DNA of 64,000 bases from Kappaphycus alvarezii. Lineage: Eukaryota; Rhodophyta; Florideophyceae; Gigartinales; Solieriaceae. This document shows positions 56,311 to 64,000 of the stretch, piece by piece. How positions within the stretch are numbered: position 1 is the first letter of the stretch; every line of letters starts with the position of its first letter. The stretch is from the NCBI GenBank assembly GCA_002205965.3, contig NADL03000533.1:372001-436000 (forward strand), in the 5' to 3' direction. The position numbers and the translations under genes were made by a program. The notes beneath the pieces are model-generated. The model did no database searches and was not told the origin of the DNA. It worked only from the letters and a program-made list of their open reading frames with translations.

Positions 56311-59060
56311 GATTTAGAAGAAACCGGAAATTTCAACTCGAAATATACTACGTAGGGTTTTGAAATTAAGGCAAGCCACGGGGCGCTCCTTAGATGCAGC
56401 AAATGCTGTAAAACTTCTGATGGGGAGCCCTAAGAAGAAAGAAAACGTGTAGCAAATCCGATTCGTAGCAATTTTCCCGCAAAATGATATCATTTTTCGT
56501 GGGAATGGGAGGTCGATTAAAAGCTTTGATATCAACATATTCGATCGATCCCCGTTATTCACAGTCGGTGCCTCCAAGTCAATCTTTGCTCATCTGGTTT
56601 TCCTTAATATACTGCAGTCACACCAATCACCCTTTCAATATCGGAATCTATGATCAAACTGTTTTCCTCAACGATCGGGTCGACAATTACTATTCAAATA
56701 ACTCCCTGAACATTCCTGAGCACGACCAAAGCCATAATCAATCCAATTATGGTGCAATCAATCCCTCTCTTCTCTTTTTTTTGAGATTGTTGAATGAGAA
56801 CTAACCACTAAAACTGGCCAATAAAACTTTCCTTCTGATTTATTTACATTTCAAAAAGTTGTAAATCAAGTTCAAAGAGTAAAAGTAGAATAAATAGGGC
56901 CTCTTATTGGCTCTGATGTAAACGAAGAAGAGACACTACATCATGACTTCCACCCGTTGTGACCACTTGCATCAATTCTATTCATTTAGATTGATACGAT
57001 AAGATTAACAAATTCTGCAGGTCTCAATTTCCATTTATTCTTTCAGGAAGAGCTGATGTCTTTTGATAGGTAAAACACTAGACATAGACTTTAAATGGGT
57101 CACTGCCGAGAGCAAATACCCTATCCCTTCGCGCAGCTGATGCAAGCAAAAAAAAGAAGGTCGCAGTGAATTCGGAAAGGTCAATTGAGGGAGCCGCGGA
57201 TTTTTTCTCGCAGCGAAAGTAAAAGCTCAATTTTCTTTTTATATTGACACCCGCCGCTGATCAAATACGAATTAAAAGTTCGTGATGACATAGAATAAGC
57301 CATATGTCCTCAGGTCGCGACTCAGACCCCCTCAAACTATATTATCTTCCCATTACAGTTTGATTCCTTAAAATTTAGATCCCCACATAATTCCCAGGTT
57401 GTGGAAGCCAAATATATTTGAAATCAAATAACAAAATGGCCAGATATTGGGGATAGTAATATTCAGATCAAGACTATAGTAAAGTCTTCGGTGGGGAGAC
57501 AACACTGCTTCATTACATGCGTCCCCCAACACAGCAATCATTTGTTCGGAGTTTTCGGAGCAGTTGTAATATCAAAAATATAGTGCAAATTCAAGAGCTG
57601 AAAATGAAGTAAAAATGAATGGAACTACCTACACAGGTTACTGCTTAATATCACATAATTACCGAGAGAACAAAATAGTTGAGTTTCAGAAAACTTTTGA
57701 AGAAAATGGAACAATAGATGCAACTCAAACATAAAATGGCAGATAACATTAAAAAGGACAGAAAAGGACAAAAAATTGATGAACAGAGGAGGAAAGAAAA
57801 CGAACAGGGATAAGAAGGAGTATGAAATACAGAGAAACAAAAAATATTAACGCAAGAACATCAATTTAGGAAGAGAATTTCTTTGGTGATGCTCATTGAA
57901 CTATTTCATATTCGTGTTAAAAAATTGGTACCATACCGAGAATAAAGTCGAGACTCCTATAATCTATAGGTTTAGTGAAAATAGCTAGGTATTACTCTCA
58001 AATGCGACATGGAGATGTATAAACTTTGATTTATACCCAGGATACGGAAAATTATTTCATAAAGTAGAATCATAACAAATTTTAACTGGTTGTGTATAAA
58101 TTTAACGATTGCAATTAAAACAATTGTTATTCTTGAAAAAACCCCTAAAGAGCCATTTTCCTCACCCGGATTATTTCGAGTAGATTTCTCTTTAATTAAT
58201 ATCTTAACTGATTCTTTGGTTCTATTGCTGCCAAAAAATCTTAAAATTTTTTAATTATCGAAAGATACTTTCGCATTAAAAATTCGGAATATATTCTGTA
58301 TATGGGGATATGTTCTCCATAATGACGGAACACCTTCCGCTTATAGAAATCCATTTCGCAACAGCTCAGTCCTGCATTGAGCCAGTAGCATTGATAGGAA
58401 ATACAAAAGACTATTGGAAGTAGTCAAAAATATACTGATTACGTAATGACCATGCGTCGAAACTATGGAGAAAATATTCGGTTGGATTAAATCTCCAAAT
58501 CGGTCCATGTACACCTTCAACTCATCAAAGGCTCAAAAAAATTCAACATCGATAATTTGGACGAAAATCCATTTGGTATTATAAAATTTTACCCCCAAAT
58601 GACATCTCTACCATAGATAGTAATTTATTTTTGTGCTTTGAGTATTATGCGATGGCTAGTAAAAAACGAGAACAAACTGAACCTACTATTTTAAATAACA
58701 AGCAATTGGAAACATCAGCTCGTAAAGTACTATTACACGTCATAATGAGACCAAAGCAATAAGTTTGTTCCATTTTTCTCGTTCTATCGACTTATATAGT
58801 TGGATTAGGTAGCTATATTTGAGCACCATCTCAGAACAGAGTAGATCTATTACATAAATTTTCAAATCTATATATTAAGAAATTAAAAGATAGATTGTAG
58901 AACTAATTTTAATTGAATGCTGATCTCATCAACATCCTAGAAGGGCGGCCAATTCGAATGTCTCTGATTTTTGAGGTATTTTCTTCTTATATTTTGATCT
59001 CTCTTGCAATGACCTTTTCGCGAAAGATAGTATTTGAAATCGGGACACAATTCACGCCAG
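56310..59060. other. 2.7-kb AT-rich stretch without recognisable genes
   Basis: The longest frame (56484-56804, 106 codons, plus strand) has no known motif. Nothing else stands out. Confidence 0.5.
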
Positions 59061-59430
59061 CAGCGTATTATACAGAAGGCTGAAGCCATTGTTGCCCCTG
59101 AAAATACCATTGGAAAGAGATATACGATATGTGGTTTGGCATCGGAACACGGTCCCTTAATGTGAATTAAAGCCGTTCTGCAGTACCTTGGTCCATTTTT
59201 TATATGGGAGATTCGAGTCCTTGATTATGAGGATGGTTTAGCACATGAGGACGGAATTCAAAATAGCCTAGAATCACTTAATAAGACTTTCAATTTCCGA
59301 GGTCAAATGGCATGAATGGGTAATGTACCTGACGCTCGGCTATTTATTACCATAACATGATTTCTGGACAAACCAATTACTTACAAAAAAACTCCAGGAA
59401 GGTGCAACTTTCAAGGACATGGAACATCTT
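59060..59430 (+). pseudogene. Unassigned decayed coding remnant
   Basis: The plus strand holds a run of protein-like sequence with only isolated stops: KAEAIVAPENTIGKRYTICG, then IWEIRVLDYEDGLAHEDGIQ, then NVPDARLFITIT and KTPGRCNFQGHGTSY. The last piece faintly resembles a Gag zinc knuckle, but not well enough to assign. It may be a retroelement or a dead host gene. I do not recognise it. Confidence 0.35.
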
Positions 59431-59570
59431 ACTGAAACAAACCTAAAGATGACACTTAAACTGTATGTAATCATCTTTACTTCATGTATTATATAGACTA
59501 AAACTGGTTAATAATATTGATTTTATATTGATTGAAATTCAAGCTTGCATTGTTGCTAACCTATTCAATG

Positions 59571-59644
59571 CTGGCTCGGATAGATTATTTCCTTTTTGAG
59601 GGCCGCTAGACCCCTCTTGCCTGCTTGGTAAAGTCTTATTCTTC
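59571..59644 (+). mobile_element. Short TTC-tailed retroposed insert, copy 2
   Basis: A 74-bp block matching the last 74 bp of the insert at 47282-47394. It is flanked by TTCAATG at 59564-59570 and 59645-59651. It has the same 3' tail but a shorter 5' end, as expected for reverse-transcribed copies that stop early. Confidence 0.8.
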
Positions 59645-59990
59645 TTCAATGTACTGTACATGGTAATAGCATTCAAGATATCCAATAATTTCCTGAAAAG
59701 GGGGAAATAGCGAATGTTAATAAGTCGAGATTTTGGAGGGCTGAGAAAAAGGCACGTTTTGGTACTATAGTTCAAAAATACTGTATACTGTTCAGTAGAG
59801 TGTTACGGTATTTTCTATACGTTACACATGTGCTCCGTGCCTGTTGTCCGGCTTGCAGCCAGTTTTCTAGCGTTTTTACGGTTTCCCGCCAATCCTTTAT
59901 ATTGTAAGCCTTTACTCACATCACGACATCCCATAGGGAACAGCTGACCATATTTTTCATGGACTACGACAACCCATATTTCCCCTCAGT
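59645..59990. other. Stretch with GTAC-type words, no gene
   Basis: ATGTACTGTACATGG and ATACTGTATACTGTTCAG recall the GTAC-rich zones at 14.3 and 47.1 kb, but no coding part of the unclassified element is adjacent. Confidence 0.4.
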
Positions 59991-60990
59991 AGACCTATTC
60001 AAAGTTTGCTTTCCTTGCCTGCAGCACAGCTGCAAACAATCTGGGCACCGGAATCTTGCCGGCACCTACCACGGATCTTACGACGTACAATAATGCCGTC
60101 CGCGCCCACCGAATATGGTCGATCTCCTACCTGCCCTCACGACTCCTATCCTTGGGTGTATTTTGCTCAAGCAAAACACTTCCGCAAAAGACACTAACAG
60201 TAGCATTCCATGCCGTAGTACAAGAAGAGGTCCCTCTCGGCGACCAACGAAGGCAAGCTTTTCGGGCTTCTATGGGCCTTCCCGGCGCAAAGTAATGGGT
60301 CTGTTGTGCTCCGTGCCCCGGCCTCAAGACCAATATTGACGCCCGTGAGTTCTCAGTGTGGCTCCGGTACTACCTCCAAGTCCCGCTCTTCTCCCCAGAC
60401 ACGCCGTGCCCACGCACAAACTGGCCTGAGGCCCTCGACGGCCATGGGGATCACCTCATGCCCTGCCTGCATGGTGAGTGCCGCACCCACTGACACGACC
60501 GTCAAGTCGTCTGCCTCGCCCAAGACCTGCAGAGGGCAGCCCGTCATTCGGCCATCGAGCGCCGACAGAGGCCGGATATCCCGGAAATGGGTAGCAACGG
60601 AGGAACGGACTTTTTTGACGTCACGTTCGTCAATTCTTTTGCGCCCTCCAATAGGAGAGTGCGTAATTTCAACCCACCCAACTCCCTCAACGCAGCCATC
60701 TCCGCCAAACGGAGAAGGTAGGAACCACTGCTCGCGACGGCTACTAGAGGAAGGCTTGTGCCGTTCCCAATATCCACCCTTGGAGGCCGGCACTAAGACG
60801 CGTACGCGATGCTAACAGATTTCGCACGGAACGTGGCCGTTCAAGCGATGGAGACTTATGGGATGGTTAGAGCGGTGCTTACCCAAAGGCACGCTGCCGC
60901 GGCCGTCATGTCCAACGCGGCATGCCTGCTCAGTGGCATTGAGCCGGCTCTGTAAGGAAGGTCTTGTACTGCAGTGTTACCCATCAGCGA
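59990..60990 (+). mobile_element. LINE family B (subfamily 3), best-preserved endonuclease copy
   Basis: Plus-strand blocks in order: linker (TDLTTYNNAVRAHRIWS, VVQEEVPLGDQRRQAFRASM); LPGAK and GLKTNIDAREFSVWLRYYLQ; zinc region CPRTNWPEALDGHGDHLMPC; endonuclease core ERRQRPDIPEMGSNGGTDFF then DVTFV; and C-terminus NSLNAAISAKRRR ... NVAVQAMETYGMVRA ... AAVMSNAACLLSG. Several frame changes and stops separate them. Reverse transcriptase is missing (5'-truncated). The coding end and GAGCCGGCTC match the 49.6-50.1 kb copy. Confidence 0.85.
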
Positions 60991-61456
60991 CGAATTATCT
61001 CGCACAATGAAACAGAGAGGGAAGCAGCCGGGGCGCTGCTAAAGGAACAGTAGAGACGATGGTAGTGGGTTTCGGAAAGATGGGGGCAAAGGGTGTGCGG
61101 AGTATACCTGTATTCCCACACAAGAATCCAGATGAGCCATCCCTTTCATAGACAGTACGGTAGTTCTATTATAGAAGTTCTATACTTTGTTAGCTTAGTA
61201 GAACTTACTGGAAAGTAGAGGTGTAACTATAGAATTGCCCTATTTAGAATATACTGTAACTACGTAAATAAAACGATGACGTGGGGCTCCACGTCAAATA
61301 AAAATATTGAAGGATAATCAAAATTCTGAAGTCATTCAAGATGATACAGTTTCTCTGTTACAGCACTATGTAATAGAGAATTGGAATAGCGATAACGAAC
61401 AAGTCTCTATGTAATGGCGAACAAGTCTCTATTACACAGTGGTGTAGCAGAGACAT
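60990..61456. other. Intervening stretch with small repeats
   Basis: Includes a stem TGACGTGG/CCACGTCA with a 4-base loop at 61277-61296, and a tandem CGAACAAGTCTCTAT-type repeat at about 61396-61435. No gene. Confidence 0.5.
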
Positions 61457-64000
61457 TGTTACACATGACGCATTAGCCGCGTGGATATAAGCGACCATAT
61501 CTTTCATCTCTGAAAATAACTAAAAATTCCCCCAATTCAAAGCCGCTGTAGTATTGTGATATCCCGCAGGTTGGGGAGCCGGGAGTAACATTGCGGCGCC
61601 GCCCTGAGGGATTCTGTAAGCTGAGGGGTTCGGGTGTAATGATCCAGCAGGAATGAGGACGTGCATTGCTGGCCGTCCAGGTGGGTATGACATATATAGG
61701 TTTTGGAGTCCAGTCGGAGATTGCTGTAAGGATCGGGCGTACAGTAAGGATCTTCATGGAGATGTCACAAGAAACCCTTGGGTACGCACCGTCGTCGGTT
61801 GGCGAAGGTGAGCTCGCGGCTCACCTTGATCCCCGCCTCTGGATTTGTGATCTATCCCCCAAATGGTTGGTTGAGAGCCCCTCTGGAGCGATAGAGTCTT
61901 TATAGTGGAGCTAGCGAGCGGTACATCCTTTAGGTTATATAATGCGGTCAATCCCAAGTGGGAAAGTAAAAAGTTAAGCAACCTAAGGCGCCAGAATTGT
62001 TCGCGTCTCCAAGCTTTCGGCACCAACCTGGATGACTTTACCCCAGCTGGTTAACCGCCTGCCCATTAAACGCCTTGAATACCTTGCTTCCTTGGCCACT
62101 TTTATCCCTTCGGTTTAATCGTTCCCTTTAGGTTCGTGTTTGGTCTACCATACTAAATCTGCTACTGACGAACATTCCCCTAGGGTTTTTATCCTACAAA
62201 TTGGTCTCCCGACCTAGAAAACTCTTTTTGTGTTATTCTGTGCGTCGTTTGAGCCGGTTCTACCAGAAGTAATCAAGTATCCAAGAGGTTTTCAAGAAAG
62301 CAACCTGTATCAAGGGTCTCCACCATTTTCCTCATGTCGGAAAGAAGTTTCAGATCAACCCGTGGATCCGGTGCCCCTGTGGTACCGCCACACTCCGAAC
62401 CAGAGAAGGTAGTTAGAAGGACCCCAAGTGGCTCGCCTCCAGCTCCTACCGGTTCAAGTGCACCGAATCAGACCCCGGAACACCCCCACCAGCCGTACCC
62501 CAAGTGGCCCTTCCCCTGTAGGACAATCGCCAGCATTGGCTAAACACCGAATTGACTCCAAGTCTCACACAATAGCTACAAGCCGAATTGGAGTGGCGTA
62601 TCCCTTTATCGGTGAACCCTTTGGTGGGAAAGTTCCTTGAGGAGACGTTACCTGCGACCCTCCCCGAGATGGTTCAAGGTGCCGTGTCGAGCCTGTTGGA
62701 TGAATGGAAGCGGACCCCAGAGTCTAATCCAATTGAGGAAATCACTCGCCTGTTGGTATCTCAGATGGTTACAACAACCCTTCTAAGGGAACGTCTGGAT
62801 GCCCTCAACATTCTCAAGTCACCCAAGGTGGAAGATCTACAGTCGCCCCGTGCGGATGTTCCCGAGCCCCAAGGGATAATTCTGCCAGAAAAAGCCAGTA
62901 GGAAACCCTCCGGAGGAGAACCAGAAGGAGCCGGGGACTCGTCAAACTCGTCATCAAGAGATGACAGCCACAGTGGTGGTCGTCGACGAGGAAGTGTGAA
63001 CCGTAAGGACAGGAAGTCCAGGCGGAAAAAAGATAAGAAAAACCGAAAGGATAGACGTCGGTCTTCGTCTTCATCCTTAGAGGAAAGCTCGAACGAATCG
63101 GAAGGGTCGAGTTCCGAAGAGGATAGGCGTAGTCGCCGTCGCAACCGTGCAAGGAAGCACATCGATCGGGTTGTGCCTTTAAATGAACTGTTTACCCGTT
63201 TGGTAGACTACCGTTCCTACAGGTTGGAAAACCGTTCAAAGGTCTACTCCGAGAGCAAGGCAAAGAAGATATCGTCGATAGCCAAAAGTTTAGCTGTCCA
63301 GATGCCAGAGGACCGGTTCACAGGGCGTGATCCCATAATTGTGTTGGGGTTCCTGACGGAATTTAGGAACGCCTGTGACCACAATGGCGTCTCGGAAGTT
63401 TTAGCCCTGTGGTTATTTCAGTATTTCATGGACGGTACCGCAAAGGAGAATCACCAGTCAAGGTTGTAAACCAGACGGAGCATGATCACGGAAGAAGAAG
63501 ACACGGATGACCAAGTCAGTACGTACCCCGAAGCGGTTAACTACCTGCACAAGACGTATGCAACCGATGAGGTTATCGCCCGCGCATATTCAGAGGTAAC
63601 GGGGATGAAATAAGCCCCAACGATGACGGAGGAAACCTTTGCGGAGATTATACGAGCTAAGGCTCGTCGTTGCGGTTCTGTTTTTTCCGAGAGAAGGCTG
63701 AAGTCCATTTTTGTTGATGGTTTGCACCGGAGCATCCAAGCCTCCACAAGGAACCATGTCTTGATGAACAAGCACCTAAACTTCTCGGATATAAAGCAGT
63801 ACGCGATGGCCAAGGGGATGACGAAAGGAACAAGGCCAAGCCTGCAAGGGGATTCTGTATCCGATGGGAAAGAAAGCCAAACCATTTCCAAAGGTGCACT
63901 TGGTTAAAGAGGAAGACACCACCTCGTCGGATACAACGTTTACCAATCACGCGGGTGAAGGCTCCGAAGGGATCTTACATGTCCACGTGGCAGCGGAGAG
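61457..64000 (+). mobile_element. Ty3/Gypsy-like element 3: LTR, primer site and Gag
   Basis: A probable 5' LTR runs from about 61457 (TGTTACACATGACG, start uncertain) to TCCTACA at 62198. It is followed at 62202-62214 by TGGTCTCCCGACC, a good primer-binding site for a tRNA ending GGTCGGGAGACCA. Gag follows on the plus strand, and the element runs off the right edge of the window. Assignment to Ty3/Gypsy rests on the Gag type. It is much less decayed than the other two Gypsy fossils and so younger. The visible part is broken, with a few breaks. Confidence 0.7.
62334..63907 (+). pseudogene. Gag of Ty3/Gypsy-like element 3
   Basis: The visible stretches are an N-terminal Ser/Pro-rich start at 62334 (MSERSFRSTRGSGAPVVPPH), the long frame 62588-63469, and a further piece at 63623-63907. 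The 293-codon frame has an amphipathic N-terminal region, then a strongly charged Arg/Ser/Lys tract of about 100 residues. A capsid-like domain follows (EDRFTGRDPIIVLGFLTEFR, then ACDHNGVSEVLALWLFQYFM). The charged tract before the capsid is unusual for Gag, where basic sequence normally follows it. It is broken, with a few breaks. Confidence 0.75.

Noticed and set aside
1-64000. CRISPR arrays, bacterial operons, rRNA genes
   Set aside because: No regularly spaced repeats, no ribosome-binding-site-led gene strings and no rRNA-like conserved blocks were seen.

Overview
This window looks like eukaryotic nuclear DNA: a gene-poor, repeat-choked stretch from a protist, alga or early-diverging fungus-like lineage. 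I cannot name the organism. No intact host gene, tRNA, rRNA or CRISPR array can be supported. Everything that can be identified is transposon-derived: LINEs with a restriction-like endonuclease (RLE), a tyrosine-recombinase (DIRS-group) retroelement, Ty3/Gypsy and Ty1/Copia fossils, two piggyBac relics and one pogo/Tigger relic. Older copies are AT-rich and broken, while younger ones (47.7-55.5 kb and the right end) are more GC-rich.

Layout. 0.3-0.6 kb: tip of LINE family A. 1-3.7 kb and 10.4-10.7 kb: copies of a dispersed repeat of about 450 bp. 3.8-7 kb: Ty3/Gypsy fossil. 10.7-12.6 kb: stacked and nested LINE family B fragments. 12.9-14.3 kb: unclassified coding element, copy 1. 15.7-17.2 kb: piggyBac relic 1. 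18.3-18.8 kb: LINE-B ends in both orientations. 19.1-21.9 kb: Copia fossil. 22.9-25.0 kb: pogo element with matching ends, sitting inside a dispersed-repeat copy. 25.6-26.1 kb: old LINE reverse transcriptase. 26.8-31.3 kb: empty AT-rich DNA. 31.3-32.9 kb: piggyBac relic 2. 36.4-40.3 kb: second Ty3/Gypsy fossil. 41-45.5 kb: dispersed repeat, LINE-B pieces, a Copia-type LTR with primer-binding site and a LINE-end inverted pair. 45.9-47.3 kb: unclassified element, copy 2. 47.3 kb: short TTC-tailed retroposed insert. 47.68-49.48 kb: fresh LINE-A insertion with a perfect 10-bp target duplication. 49.6-50.1 kb: LINE-B. 50.2-55.5 kb: tyrosine-recombinase retroelement. 56.3-59 kb: empty. 59.6 kb: second TTC-tailed insert. 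60-61 kb: LINE-B. 61.5-64 kb: LTR, primer-binding site and Gag of a third Ty3/Gypsy element that runs off the window.

The best candidates for something undescribed are (1) the two-copy element at 12.9-14.3 kb and 45.9-47.3 kb. It has a coding region ending in a Lys/Pro-rich tail, diverged mostly at silent codon positions, next to DNA packed with GTAC palindromes, including a perfect 46-bp palindrome. (2) The short TTC-tailed inserts with target duplications. (3) The LINE-B 3' ends that sit in inverted pairs.
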